64,000 nt of DNA from Echinarachnius parma (lineage: Eukaryota > Echinodermata > Echinoidea > Clypeasteroida > Echinarachniidae), in NCBI GenBank assembly GCA_037951105.1, contig JBAMJV010005494.1:62001-126000 (forward strand), in the 5' to 3' direction. Under the pieces are notes generated by a model. It ran no database searches. It was not told the origin of the DNA and saw nothing but the letters and a program-made list of their open reading frames with translations. Each line of letters starts with the position of its first letter. Positions within the stretch are counted from its first letter, which is position 1. Shown here piece by piece: positions 21,400 to 32,500 of the stretch. Both the position numbers and the translations under genes were made by a program.

Positions 21400-21930
21400 A
21401 TTTCAATGTTAAAAACACAAAGTATATAATACATGTATCAGTCATACAGATAAAGCATTGAAATAGGGAGACTACAAAAAAGTTATACACTTGTAGGCAG
21501 TAGCCCCCTTTAACATATCTAATAATAATAATAATAATAATATAGAGCATTTATAATGCGCCATGACTCTAGTGAACACTATTCTCAGGCGCAATAGAAA
21601 ATAAAAAGGAAAGTAAAGGAGAGAGAGAGAAACAGTAAAGCGTTGTACAAATTTGATACAAATACAATCATAATCATAAGAAAATGATATAACATACACA
21701 AAGAATATTTAAAAAATTTAAAAAAAACATTTAAAATACCTAAAAAACCTACAACTACAGCAACTACGACTTGCACATAAACAATTAGATGTTCGTAGTT
21801 GCTGCAGCATCATTTATTCCAAATTTATCACCATTATGTGTTACAAGCATGTCGGATGTGCGAATGTACACAATTGTGTGCTCATGCCTTTATTTCATGA
21901 AAATTAAGCATTTAAAATCAGGCTTAAATG
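21400..21930. other. ATT tail with weak SINE-like fragment
   Basis: (AAT)n at 21521-21540 is followed by ATAGAGCATTTATAATGCGCC, like the inverted 3' end of the SINE family. The remaining sequence is AT-rich with no other feature seen. Confidence 0.35.
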
Positions 21931-21934
21931 CTGA

Positions 21935-22400
21935 CACCAATTTCATTTACACAAATACTGCACTTCATGCTTTTATGTTATCTAGCACTGATATGAACAT
22001 AGAGTGGAGTGAGAAAGAGGGGCTTCCCTAGGACAGAAATCAAGTGCATTTTAAGCTAGTAATCACTGCTGAAATTAAGCTCACAGACTATTCCTGCACG
22101 CACAACTAAAACTGTTGCACGCCACCAATTTCATTTAATATACTTTTATTTTATTTTGTTTAATGCATTTTATGCATTGATGTTATCTTGACCTGATATG
22201 AACATAGAGTGGAGTGAGAAAGAGGGGCTTCCCCTACAGAAATCTAAGCGTGTTGTAAGCTAGCGGCTAGTTTGTGGCTAGCTAGCATCAAGCTTAATTG
22301 GTGATCACTGCTGAAATTAAGCTCACAGACTATTCCTGCACGAATGACTACATGCTAATGACAAGCTTAAAAACTATTGCACACCAGCAATTTCAGCAGA
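21935..22400 (+). repeat. Two ~230 bp units, second expanded by GCTAGC-rich palindrome
   Basis: Both units share CATAGAGTGGAGTGAGAAAG, AGGGGCTTCCC, ATCACTGCTGAAATTAAGCT and CAGACTATTCCTGCACG. Between 22231 and 22490, CTACAGAAATCTAAGCGTG is mirrored by CACACTTATATTTCTGTAGG. AAGCTAGCGGCTAG and GCTAGCTAGCTGC words make this stretch strongly self-complementary. Confidence 0.65.
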
Positions 22401-22539
22401 GATTGCAACTAGCTAGCTGCAAGCTAGCTGAGCTGCTAGCTAGCTGCAAAACTAGCCACAAGCTAGCAGCACACTTATATTTCTGTAGGGCTTACATGTA
22501 CCAGAGTATCCAGGAGGCCCGATGGTAAAAGTGCCCCCC

Positions 22540-22835
22540 GCCCCCCTCCCTTGCATAATGTACATTTATTCAAGAGGGTAATCTATTCATTCATCCCCCT
22601 GAATACTGGAAATGGCCAGTGCCCCCCCCCCCCCACCCCCTCCCTTGCATCTATTCTCAGAACACTGTGTAAACACAATTGGTGTGAGTGTTATTCCAAT
22701 GTGTGTGTGCTTGTGTGTTGTACACCTTTTAACATATATGTGTTTGTTTGTTTGTTGTTTGTTTGTTGTTTTTGTTTTTTAATAATATTATGCTAAAGTG
22801 AACAATAGCCCATAAGGCGAGATAAATCAAACTCT
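22540..22835. other. C-runs and TTTG microsatellite
   Basis: C-rich GCCCCCCGCCCCCC at 22534 and 22622-22640 with a shared CTCCCTTGCAT flank, then TTTGTTTGTTTG near 22740-22775. A similar TTTG tract lies at 23370-23405. Confidence 0.6.
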
Positions 22836-22837
22836 AA

Positions 22838-23278
22838 TATGTGACCTTACACCACAAAACGACCAATAAGTCAGGAAAATTAATTGTGCTGCTTTTCATA
22901 AAACATTAAAATAGAAGTCATTCCTTTTAAAATGGTATATCATTCGCATTATTTGGACTAAGCAAACCCTCTCAAAACGAACACCAAAGATTTGGGATAT
23001 GGCTGAAGCATTTTCAAAATAAGGGAGAAACGGGCCATTTAAAAGATCAGTTTCTATTAAAGCGCTGTACTAAGATCACATTTATTAGATGAAAAATTAA
23101 TATTTAAACATGATTTCCGACGCTCAAAATGTTACAGAAGCTAGATTAAGATATGCTTATTCAGGAAATACCAAAATCTTTAATCTCATATTTTGAACTA
23201 AATTTGACTATTTTAGCTAATAAAAGAGAAACTACCACAGCGACATAACGGTCGTTTTGTTGTGTAAGGTCACATATA
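22838..23278. mobile_element. TA-flanked MITE, ~440 bp, 27 bp TIRs
   Basis: TATGTGACCTTACACCACAA then AACGACC at the left; the right end, reversed, is the same with one change (ACAACA for ACCACA). TA at both edges fits a Tc1/mariner-type duplication. No transposase remnant is seen. Confidence 0.85.
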
Positions 23279-23586
23279 GGCAAAAGAACACTATAAAAGA
23301 CATCCACATAGGCCAATCAATGGTTCACAGTAGCTTAAGATTTAAGAATGCCCTCAGAGACTTGACCTTTGTTTGATTGTTTGTTTGTTTGTTTGTTTGT
23401 TTGTGTATAAATATGTGTGTTTATATGACACATGATAATCTTTAATGGCTTGTCCACATTCTACATGTTAATGACTGTCTAAATTCCCAGCTGTCCAAAC
23501 TCATACAAACTGGAAAATCCATCGAATAGCAAGGCTGTTGCAAATAAAAATTGATTTGTATTTATATATTTCTGATTTGCAGTCCA

Positions 23587-23666
23587 TTAACCCGTTCCCA
23601 ACGAGTTTATGAAATCCCCATAGACTTTGTACACAACTCACTCAGTTCCTGTGGTCAAGGGGTTAA
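23587..23666 (+). mobile_element. TTAA-80 element, 80 bp copy
   Basis: TTAACCCGTTCCCAACGAGT at the left and GTGGTCAAGGGGTTAA at the right. The middle AATCCCCATAGACTTTGTAC is intact. Confidence 0.9.
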
Positions 23667-23922
23667 TTTAACAAATTACACACATGGAACCTCTTCTGAC
23701 CCAACTTCTGAATCCTTGATCTAGATATATGAGGTTTCTATCCAATCAAATGCAGTTCGGATTCGTAAATTAGACGCAGAGTGACATCTTGTGAACCACT
23801 TGAGCATGATGCGTAATACACATCGGCTCGGTGTCATGCAGTGCGCACAAGTTAGTCTACTTTAAAATGGCTGCCCACGGTGTTGTATTCCAATGCATGA
23901 CAATCTTTAAAATAAGAAATCT

Positions 23923-24215
23923 GGGCCCATATTCATAAAACAGCACTAGCTTTGTTCGATTATGCGTCTAATTTAGATGATAGCGCAAAGTATGCAACAA
24001 AAGATCATTTTAGTTGCCGACTATTAAAGGTTAACTTTGTTGATGATACATTGTAAATTTATGCCCATGATACACAGATACACATACTCAGTAACTATAG
24101 AAACAAGTTGTCTTGTTCACCTAGCCCTATCATTCACAATAAATACTTTGAAACTAAGCTGCCTTTATACTAATCTAATTTATACTAATCTAGTGTGGTT
24201 TTTTATTATGGGCCC
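23923..24215. mobile_element. Possible GGGCCCAT-ended MITE
   Basis: GGGCCCATATTCATAAAA at the left is loosely mirrored by TTTTTTATTATGGGCCC at the right. Only the outer ~10 bases pair well. Confidence 0.35.
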
Positions 24216-24224
24216 TGGAGGCTC

Positions 24225-24440
24225 GAAGTGGGTAAGTTTCACTAACCCAAGTAAACTAACATTCGGTCAATAGTCAGAACAAGTAGCGATTCCTTAGCAC
24301 TGTATGTGCATAACAAGCAACTGGCTTGAATACTCCTTAGGGAGTGAAACATGTTCAAGGAATTATTGCAGTGTGCACTCGATGACTGGGGAAAGGGCTA
24401 TGATACTACGACATTTTATAAACCAGAACGTCAATGACAT
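24225..24440 (+). mobile_element. SINE-like repeat, degraded copy
   Basis: AACAAGCAACTGGCTTGAAT, ACTCCTTAGGGAGTG and GATGACTGGGGAAAGGGC parallel the order in the 28420 copy. The tail is not clear. Confidence 0.5.
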
Positions 24441-24610
24441 AGCGCTCATCCGGCATCTCGCAACATCAAATATCGCAAATTTCATGTGGTACACTTTTCA
24501 ACTGGTCAAAAAATAAAAATGTGATGCCCTGGAAGGGACATAAAAATTAATTTAAAAAAAATTAGAGTGAAAAAAATAGAAATTTGATGCCCCAGAAGGG
24601 ACATGGGAAA

Positions 24611-25205
24611 AAAAATAAATAAATAAATAAATAAATTTTTTTTTTTTTTTTTAAAGGGGTAGTTTAGTTTTGGTAGAGAAGGGCGCTGCTCATCGCAATT
24701 TTTTTGTGAGGTAATGAAAAACTGAGTGTCGAATTTGAGAGAACATGCAATTTTAATGGCAGAATAAACTTTATTTGATCAAAATCGACCCAGAAATGGC
24801 TGAAATATCTGTAAATATATATGATCTTATAATTATTTGGGGCTCAAATAATTAGACGGGTTTTTCAAAAAATTTTAAAAATGCTTCCACTTTTTCAAAA
24901 ATTTTCAAAAGCGTTTTTTAAATAAATGTTGATGATCTCTCTATTAAATCATTGTATCAATAACACATCACATGCATAATTTTGTATGAAAAATGGTTGA
25001 AACCAATGCTTTTTTAGAAAGCGCCCTCTTGTGTTTTAATGGCTCTTTTTTAATGATAACAGGCTTTTTACTTAGTCATTTGTAATTTTGTATACGTTAC
25101 GAGCATGGTGGAGTTATAACTGTTAGTTGATAATGTTACTGTCCAGGTTTGGTTACTAAAGTTCAGCCTTACCAAAACTAAACTACCCCTTTAAATATAA
25201 AAAAA

Positions 25206-25265
<60 letters not shown>

Positions 25266-25275
25266 AAATAAATAA

Positions 25276-25318
<43 letters not shown>
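24611..25318 (+). repeat. (AAAT)n microsatellite split by a transposon
   Basis: AAAT repeats at 24611-24635 and 25199-25318 flank the 24651-25194 element. The right-hand tract is long and nearly pure. Confidence 0.85.
24651..25194 (+). mobile_element. TTAAAGGG ~540 bp family, 544 bp copy
   Basis: TTAAAGGGGTAGTTTAGTTT then TGGTA at the left is a perfect inverted match of the right end; TTAA flanks both. Landmarks are AGGGCGCTGC, AACTGAGTGTCGAATTTGAG, AATCGACCCAGAAATGGCTG, AGCGCCCTCTTGTG and GAGCATGGTGGAGTTATAAC. No coding capacity. Confidence 0.9.
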
Positions 25319-25322
25319 AAAA

Positions 25323-25860
25323 AATTACCATAATTAATTAATGGAGAAAAATTTCAAAATTCTGTGTAGAAGTTTAGTGTACCAAAGTTAGCTCTACCAG
25401 ATAAAGCAAACCAAATCAAAATCGGTCGAGAAATGAAGGAGAAGAAGCATTTTTTGTGATTTTTGGAATAAATTTGCATAAATTACCATAATTAATTAAT
25501 GGAGAAAAATTTCAAAATTCTGTGTAGAAGTTTGGTGTACCAAAGTTAGCTCTACCAGATAAAGCAAACCAAATCAAAATCGGTCGAGAAATGAAGGAGA
25601 AGAAGCATTTTTTGTGATTTCGAATAAATTTGCATAAATTAGCATATATAATGAATTTCACGATTCTGCGTAGAAGTTTTAAATCCCCCTCCTAGCCCTA
25701 TCTCATGAAACAATCAGAATCAAAATCGGTTGAAAAATAACGAAGAAGAAGCATTTTGAAAACTGTGGACGGACGGACGGACGGACGGAAGGACGGACGG
25801 ACGACGGACGCCACGCCATGGCATAAGCTCATCGGGCCCTTCGGGCCGGATGAGCTAAAA
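25323..25860 (+). repeat. Triplicated ~157 bp block ending in ACGG tract and hairpin
   Basis: Units 25323-25480 and 25481-25633 are almost identical (AAATTACCATAATTAATTAA, TGTGTAGAAGTTT, AAATCGGTCGAGAAATGAAG, GAGAAGAAGCATTTTTTGTG). A third, diverged unit runs to about 25770. Then come (ACGG)n and a GC hairpin: AGCTCATCGGGCCC / GGGCCGGATGAGCT, with a loop of a few bases. The layout suggests the 3' end of a retroelement, but no polymerase sequence is present. Confidence 0.7.
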
Positions 25861-26109
25861 ATAGTGACATTATTTTATTTATATTAATATACAATGTACA
25901 GAAATATGTACACTTAAAATACCACTTTCCTCCAGTGGTAAATGCTACAGTGCATAATGGGCAGTTCTGGCGATTAAAAAACATTATATTTGTCAGCTTC
26001 GAGTCTAGACTACCCTAGCGCCCATCTTCCTAATCTACCTTATCCCGCCAAGGTGACCGCTGGTCTGGCATAAGTCCATTAGTGGAGTAATGAAGCGAGT
26101 TAATTGCTT

Positions 26110-27000
26110 GCCTCCAAGATAGTATCGGGGTCATCAAATGAGCGCTCAAGGCTTGAACAATTTAATTTTTCATGTCTGAATGTTAAATACATTAGCAATT
26201 TAAAGGGGCATATAATATATGAAAACTTAACAAAATGTTGTTAGAATGGTAAAGACAAATAAGGGAAATCAATCAAAACACAAGACAATGGCGTGCATTC
26301 AAGATAGTATTGGTCATCTAATGACCGCTCAAGGCTCGGACAATTGAATCTGTCATGTCTGGATGTTATTATAGATTAGCAAATGCAAAGGGGCTTTTAA
26401 AAATAAAATTTGAATAAATAATATTGATAAGTATAGAGACCCTTACGCAAACCAAACAAAACACAAGAAAATGGCATGTCTCCAAGATAGTATCTGGGTC
26501 ATCTAATGACCATTCAATCTCTAATGTATGAATGTTATTATACAGTAGATTAGCAAATTTAAAGGGGCTTTTAAGAAATTGAAATATTAAACAAAATATT
26601 GGCACAATGGTAAAGACCAATATAAAGGCAAACCAATCAAAACACAAGACAATGGCATGTCTCCAAGACAGAATAGGGGCCATCTAATGGGCGCTCAAGG
26701 CTTAAGCCCTCTGCAGACAGAGCCGACTCGACCCGATTCGACCCGTTTTTATTCCGATCGGCTCAGTTTTCAGTGCCTCGCGACACACATTTTGCCAGTC
26801 GAGAGACAGTCGGATGCCAGTTTGGGCCGATTCAACACGATAAATCTGCTCCGACCGACCGGGCCCACCTCTAGCCTGATTGAAACCAGTCGGATCGGGT
26901 CGAGTCGGCTCTGTCTGCGCCGGGCTTAAAACAATTCAATCTGTCATGTCTGAATGTTATTATAGATTAGCAAGTTTAAAGGGGCTTTATAAAAAAAAAA
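26110..27000 (+). repeat. ~190 bp satellite, four units
   Basis: Units share AATGGCATGTCTCCAAGATA, GTCATCTAATGACCGCTCAA, CTGTCATGTCTGAATGTTAT and AAAGGGGCTTTTAA. Unit 4 is split by the TTAA MITE at 26702-26929. A related partial unit may begin near 25940. Confidence 0.85.
26702..26929. mobile_element. TTAAGCCC MITE, CGACTCGACCCGAT family, copy 1
   Basis: TTAAGCCCTCTGCAGACAGA, GCCGACTCGACCCGATTCGA at the left; the reversed right end reads TTAAGCCCGGCGCAGACAGA, GCCGACTCGACCCGATCCGA. It interrupts GCTCAAGGCTTGAACAAT, still intact in unit 1 of the satellite, at the TTGA/TTAA position. A second copy is at 58873-59101. A 90-codon frame across it is not a gene. Confidence 0.9.
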
Positions 27001-27004
27001 TCAA

Positions 27005-27435
27005 ATTGAAAATAAATATAATTTAACAATTAATATTTTGTTCAAATGCATAAAGCAATTAAAAAACTGATACCGTATCAGAAAAATACATGAAAATTAA
27101 TATCACAATACATACAGGTAAATTTGTAATTGATTTGGCAAGCAATTCGCAAAACAAACAAAAAATATTATATTTCATAAACTGCACATTTGTGCTGATG
27201 GAAAGAAAAATGCATTGTACATAAACCAACACTACCAGTCTGCAACTAGATATTTACAAACATGTATGCAAAGTAGCGCTGCACATTATAAATACATCTT
27301 CTCTTCCAAAATAAGGTGCTCCAATTTAATCCATCATGATACCTAGAAAAGGTATCAAATATGGATAATTCAAGGGCATGCATGGTTTTGTAGACTGGTT
27401 CAGATGCAAGTCCATCAGTAAGACATTTACAATGT
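27005..27435. other. AT-rich, no recognised feature
   Basis: No repeat or coding signal was seen. Confidence 0.5.
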
Positions 27436-27437
27436 AC

Positions 27438-27823
27438 TTAAAGGGATCTAGTAACTTTGTTGACATATGCAAAAAGTGATGCATGGTTGATGCAATGTAT
27501 ATTGTTGTTATCTTATATCTCCACAGGGTATTGTGTGAAAATTACAAGTCAAATGGACATTGCATGGCCAAGTAATGAGCAAAAATGCAAAGTGATATTC
27601 ACTAACTCACTGCACTCACTTTGTACACGGTTTCAAAACTCCACGGGAGTTTTTCTTATCTGAATACTTTGATCGTACATATCTTTGTAACGAAAGGGAA
27701 ATTTGAAAAACCGAAACCTGTCCCATGATTTTATTGTTAATACGAATACAACAAGGTATGAGGGAACCGCTAGAATTAAAATTTTATTTTGAGGATTTGG
27801 ACAATGTTACTAAGTCCCTTTAA
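27438..27823 (-). mobile_element. TTAAAGGG ~390 bp family, full-length copy
   Basis: TTAAAGGGATCTAGTAACTT to ATGTTACTAAGTCCCTTTAA, both ends in TTAA. It is very close to the 51368-51524 fragment over the terminal ~150 bp (CATATCTTTGTAACGAAAGG onward). Confidence 0.9.
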
Positions 27824-27869
27824 CATTCACCATGTACTAAACAGGTCATGTTGCCTCTGAGGAATATTC

Positions 27870-28345
27870 TACTAGGATCGAAAGCTAATTAAGGCCCTTA
27901 ATTGACTCTCATGTTATTACACAAGGTGGTTTTTTTTGGTAGATTTAGAATTTTCAGAAGTATTTTCCTTAATTCAAACAGGCTTGCAGAGCATAATTTA
28001 AGCATTAAGCAATGATAAAATGAACTTGCCTCAGTTCATGTACTGCACATTTTAGGTACCGTACCAAACACGGGAAGAAGGTTATTTACCGTAGAACACA
28101 CCATAAATTAGAAATTGATCATGTTATTACGCAGGCCTTTTTTTTCAGCAGTATTTTTCTTAATTCAAACAGGCTTGCAGAGCATAAAAAGCACCAGACG
28201 ATGATAGAACGAACTTGCCAGTTTGTGTCTGCGCCTTTTAGGTACCATAACAAATACGGGAAGAAGCTTTACCCTAAAATGGAAAGCTTACCCTAAAGTA
28301 AACCATAAATTATAAGTTAATTGGTGGCTCTTACGGTAAGCGTGC
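27870..28345 (+). repeat. Two ~195 bp tandem units
   Basis: Shared: CATGTTATTAC(A/G)CA, TTCTTAATTCAAACAGGCTT, GCAGAGCATAA, CTGC(A/G)CxTTTTAGGTACC and ACGGGAAGAAG. The second unit is followed by GCTTACCCTAAA duplications near 28268. Confidence 0.75.
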
Positions 28346-28419
28346 TCATCAGTCAGTGAACTGCAGAATGACATTAACAATACATAGAGGGTTATAAATC
28401 CGCATTCACATATATTCCA

Positions 28420-28645
28420 TTAGGCAGGTCTCGACACTAGCACTTGCTCGGTTGCAGTATACTCTCTACCCAGGTGTATAAATGGGGACCCTAACAAGCG
28501 ACTGGCTGGAATACTCCCAAGGGAGTGGAAAATGTGCACTTTGTGTTCTGGAACGATTGCATTAGATGTTATAGGCTCTATTGCAATTTGCACTCTATAG
28601 TTATAATTATTAAAAATAATTATTACAATTATTATTATTATTATT
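28420..28645 (+). mobile_element. SINE-like repeat, best head and body
   Basis: ACTTGCTCGGTTGCAGTATA, CTCTCTACCCAGGTGTATAA, ATGGGGACCC, GCGACTGGCTGGAATACTCC and CAAGGGAGTGGAAA lead into an (ATT)n-like tail at 28622-28645. I recognise this order from ATT-tailed SINE-like repeats of marine invertebrates, but cannot name the family. Confidence 0.75.
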
Positions 28646-28704
28646 CATATTTGTATTCACATAAAAAAAGGAATTTCCATTAATTTAGAAATTGAAACTT
28701 TATA

Positions 28705-28791
28705 AAAACCTGTTCCCTTCGAGATTCTGAAATCCCTGTATACTATGTATAATGTACAACGCCAACCAGGTTCCCGTAGACCAGGAGTTAA
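28705..28791 (+). mobile_element. TTAA-80 element
   Basis: AACCTGTTCCCTTCGAGATT at the left with TTAA lost; the right end CCAGGTTCCCGTAGACCAGG leads to AGTTAA. A ~7 bp insertion (TGTATAA) lies near the centre. Confidence 0.85.
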
Positions 28792-28814
28792 TGAGATGTC
28801 AGAGGGATAAATTG

Positions 28815-29010
28815 GGGCTTCACATAATAATAATAATAATATACTCGGTTTGTATAATGCCTAAGCGCTTTACAATGATATTATTACCCTGGTCATAGGA
28901 TACAATGCAAACCAGCACACATTGTATGCACCATCTCCACTCCCTGGGGAGCATTCCTTCCAAGCGGCATAGACATGCTGCATGTATTGTGCAGCACTAG
29001 CTTTTCCGTC
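28815..29010 (-). mobile_element. SINE-like repeat, inverted copy with (AAT)n tail
   Basis: (AATAAT)n at 28826-28843 is followed by GCCTAAGCGCTTTACAATG, CATAGGATACAATGCAA and CTCCACTCCCTGGGGAGCAT, the reverse of the family's CCCAGGGAGTGG motif. Confidence 0.75.
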
Positions 29011-29107
29011 TTTGGCTCCTCTTTTGTCAGGTTAAATACTATCTCTTCTACCATTTCTATTAAAAATTTGCACTGTCACTAGTGAAGCGAGGATAGATGC
29101 CGCAATG

Positions 29108-29277
29108 CAGGAATTAATTTTTTATTTTATGGGGCTACTTTTTAAATCTGATGGATATCACAAAATATTTAACATAATACCATATGGTCATTTTAGGGGC
29201 TACCTACTGAATTAAGGGGGCTATTTTGAAAATTAGGGGGGAAAATTGCCCTCAGCCCCCATATATTTCCTACCCTG
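29108..29277. mobile_element. Possible hAT-like MITE
   Basis: CAGGAATTAATTTTTTATTT at the left faces CATATATTTCCTACCCTG at the right. AGGGGGCTATTTTGAAAATT inside recalls the 33111-33447 element. No convincing 8 bp duplication. Confidence 0.35.
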
Positions 29278-29279
29278 AT

Positions 29280-29785
29280 CGATGGTGATAGATATTTGCA
29301 CCATAAGTCATTGAACCGCATCAATTACAGGCGGTTCAGAAACATCTGGTGTGTAGTATGTTACAAGGTGTGCAACAAAGACGTTTGAAGTACCAGGTGA
29401 CAATTTCACAAATGTGATGGCTGTTACACTGAGGTACTGGAATTCTCATTAAATAAAGGTATACAATGTTCTTCTTTTCATATAAGTTCTTCTTTTCAAT
29501 TAGATTTTGAAAAGGAATTTTTGAAACATACATGTAGTACTTGCGGTAATAAAAGCGGATATGTATATAAATTACATTTTTGAAAATACATTTACAATAC
29601 ATGATAAATACACAAAGTATAGTATGACCAAATTTAACAATGTATACAAAACATTGCACAGTGCATCACTTCATACTGGAAAGAAAAATATGTTGATTCT
29701 CTGTTAGCAATCTGAGCTAGAATGCTAATCCATATTTATGTTATTATTTTAGTAATTTTAAAATCATCTTGAGATGAAAAATTGA
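29280..29785. other. No recognised feature
   Basis: The minus-strand frame at 29336-29659 (107 codons) is tyrosine-, cysteine- and isoleucine-rich without a motif, and ends in ordinary AT-rich sequence. I do not call it a gene. Confidence 0.4.
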
Positions 29786-30020
29786 AAGCTGACAAAGAAC
29801 TCATACTATTTATGATATCATATCCTTGAAAATAGTGTCAACATTCCATTTCGAAGTAGAAATGGAAATATCATATCTTTGAAAATTGATGATATTTCAA
29901 AGAAGACATGGATATATGCTTCAATGGTTGCTGTAAATTTATATTATTTGGGTCATTTTTATATTCATTTTGATATGAAAATTGAATGTTGACAAAGAAC
30001 TTACTTAATCATTCATCAAA
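29785..30020 (+). repeat. Two-unit duplication
   Basis: GATGAAAAATTGAAAGCTGA and GATATGAAAATTGAATGTTG are each followed by ACAAAGAACT, about 190 bp apart. Confidence 0.55.
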
Positions 30021-30274
30021 TCATGCAGTTATTCTAAGGCGTGTTCACAGTAAAAATGCAAATATGCTTCCTTCCATGGTTGCTGTGAAGCGAAACGCGG
30101 CGGTGATTTGAATTTCAGCGTGATCACAAAGTTTGACTTCTCAGGAAAGTAATACACCGCCGCCAAGGATTTCTAAATGTCACGAGGAGATGAGGAAATT
30201 CACTTTCCAATTTACACAATAAGCGGACCAATTTCCCTCTCAAGATAACACTTCAGACCGTGGCTGTACATGAT

Positions 30275-31420
30275 GGTCACCAAAGTAGACGAAACTGACG
30301 TCAAATATAAACTCTTGAAAAGACTCGACCTTGCCTTTGTGTCTTCTCTGGTTTGAAATTTGTTGTTTTGTGTCGTCCTCCGAAAACTTGATTTTAACCC
30401 AGCATACAGGGAATCTTGGAATTGGTTAAACATAAAAGTCTAAAAAGGTAGATGAAATATCAAATATAAACTCTTGAAATGCATAACTTTGTCTTTGCGT
30501 CTTCTCAGTTTTGAAATGCGAGATTTTTGTGACATGATGCAATTTTTTTAACATAAAGGTCTATTAGAGGTTTAAACAAAACTTACCTCAAATATAAACC
30601 CTTGAAAAGTTTGACCTTCGCTACATAAGTTGGGTCTTCTCTATTTGAATCTTGTTGTTTTATTAGTCTTCCTCTGAAAACTTGATTGCAAACCAGCTTA
30701 CTATGCTTGCATACATACATACAGTACACCCTGGAATTGGTTTAACATAAAAGTCTCAAAGGTAGACAAAATATCATTCAAATATAAACTCTTGAAATGT
30801 ATAACCGTGCCTTTGTGTTTTTTTCTTTTTTGAAATGCGAGATATTTTGATTTCTCCACCAAAAAACTTGACTTTCAATGAGTCCTCCAGATGCTTGCAT
30901 GCAGTACATATTGTTTTTTTGTTCAACATACAGGTCTCAGAGATAAACAAAACTGATATCCAATATAAACTCTCAAAACATCTGTCTTTGCCCCTCCGTC
31001 TGAGATTTGTGTTTTGTGTTTTGGTTCGTGTTTTGTGTTTGTGTTTGTGTTTTGTGTATTGGTTCCTCCAACAAATAACTTGATTTTAAACTAAGTGCGT
31101 TTTTTTTTTTGGCAATATATATTTGCTTATATTGCAAATCAGAGTTAAACAAAACTGGGAGGTGCTTCACGAACATTTTAAAAATTTAAATAAATTCTAA
31201 GTTAAACTTATAATTATATAAATTAATAATTGCCCCTGTGTCTCCACTGTTTGAAATTTGAGTTATTTTGGTTCCTCCAACAAACAACTTGATTTTAAAC
31301 TAGGGCAGTTTTCTGTTTTGCATATATTTGCATATATTTGCTAATCAGAGTTAAACAAAACTGGTAGGTGTTTTACTAACATTTTAAAATGAACTTGAAT
31401 TCTCAGTTAAACTAATAATA
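30275..31420 (+). repeat. Diverged tandem array, ~130-190 bp units
   Basis: TCAAATATAAACTCTTGAAA recurs near 30302, 30460, 30588, 30778 and, diverged, 30959. It is accompanied by TTTGTGTCTTCTCTGGTTTG, TCCTCCGAAAACTTGATTTT and ATTGGTTTAACATAAAAGTC. The last two units, after 31180, keep TTTGAAATTTGAGTTATTTT and CAACTTGATTTTAAACTA. The 31000-31060 TTTGTG stretch is a local microsatellite. Confidence 0.8.
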
Positions 31421-31487
31421 ATATAAATTAATAATCATGTCTAAGTCATTTTGGAAAAAGACCTAAAGTAAATTGATCACTTTAACA

Positions 31488-31676
31488 CAGTGGCATAGTG
31501 ACGGGGGGGGGGGGGGGGGGGGGGGGGGGGCATGGGGGGCACGTGCCACCCCCAATAATTTGAAGAAAAAAAACAATAGGAAACATAAGGGGACATTGTT
31601 TTTAAATACAAATAAATACATAAGGTGTGTCCCCCCCCCCCCCACCCCAAATCAGTCAGAACACAGTACGCCACTT
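31488..31676. mobile_element. hAT-like MITE with 8 bp target duplication and G28 run
   Basis: CAGTGGCATAGTGACG then 28 G (31503-31530), CATGGGGGGCACGTGCCACC, an A-rich middle and AAGGTGTGTCCCCC, ending CAGTACGCCACTT. CTTTAACA before it and CTTTAGCA after it match at 7 of 8 bases, as expected for hAT. Same family as 20964 and 56002. Confidence 0.85.
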
Positions 31677-31839
31677 CTTTAGCATTCATGTTCTCTGTCC
31701 ATTCAGCCCATCCCTTACTCTTGATAAGTCTTGATCGTACAATTGCATTCGCCTCATAATCGGATCTCTTTCTGCTCTGCTTTCTGCTTCATTTTCCTCA
31801 CACGTGGTCAGCGGTAAAGTGGTTCTGAAAACAGCATTG

Positions 31840-32340
31840 ACCTGGTTTCTTGGAGCATTGATCTTTCACACTGGAGCGGCAGAAGGTGATTAACGCATGG
31901 GCATAGCGTCCTTCTGCTACTAAGCTAAAGAAAAAATCCCTTTAACCCTTTGCCTACGGGAATCTGGTGTGCCCTGTATTAACTCTATGGGAAATTAAAC
32001 ATCTCGAAAGTCAAGGGGTTAAATGATGCTGGTCCATTCAAGAAAAGCTAGATATTCTTTGACCAGTTTTTAAATTTTAGCATTGATATTTCACACTGAG
32101 TGAGCGGCAGAAGGTCATTACATCTATAGCGTTTTTCTGTTGCTAAAGTAAACATAGGACAAAATCCCCTTGAGGCTGGTCCATTCAAGAAAAGCTAGAT
32201 ATTCTTTGACCTGGTTTCTGTGAGCACTGATCTTCAACACTGAATGAGCGGCAGAAAGTCACTACACCTATTGAGTATTCACAGGAATAGCGTCCTTTTG
32301 CTGCTACGCAAAATACAAAACCCCCCTTCCCCATGAGTTG
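31840..32340 (+). repeat. ~140 bp tandem array, three units
   Basis: Shared: GACCTGGTTTCTTGGAGCAT, TGATCTTTCACACTG, GAGCGGCAGAAGGT, ATAGCGTCCTTCTGCT and GCTGGTCCATTCAAGAAAAG, CTAGATATTCTTTGACC. Unit 1 carries a TTAA-80 insertion; unit 2 shows the uninserted site. Confidence 0.8.
31942..32022 (-). mobile_element. TTAA-80 element with local empty site
   Basis: TTAACCCTTTGCCTACGGGA to TCAAGGGGTTAA, 81 bp including both TTAA. In the array, the filled unit reads AAAATCCCT, element, ATGATGCTGG; the neighbouring unit reads AAAATCCCCTTGAGGCTGG (32161-32179), placing the insertion on a TTAA/TTGA tetramer. Confidence 0.95.
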
Positions 32341-32500
32341 CCTGCATGAAAAGAATATAGATATTTTCTGTGAAGATGCTATTTATAGTGTGAAATCCAC
32401 AGATTGATGTGTTGTGATATATTGGGTCAGGCTTGTTGATGTCCACTGAAGGCAGGTTGTTTGCTATAGACAGGTGGCCACTAAGACAGGTTTGACAGTA

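Noticed and set aside
26657-26929. 90-codon frame on the plus strand
   Set aside because: Falls within the TTAAGCCC MITE; the second copy (58873) does not keep it open.
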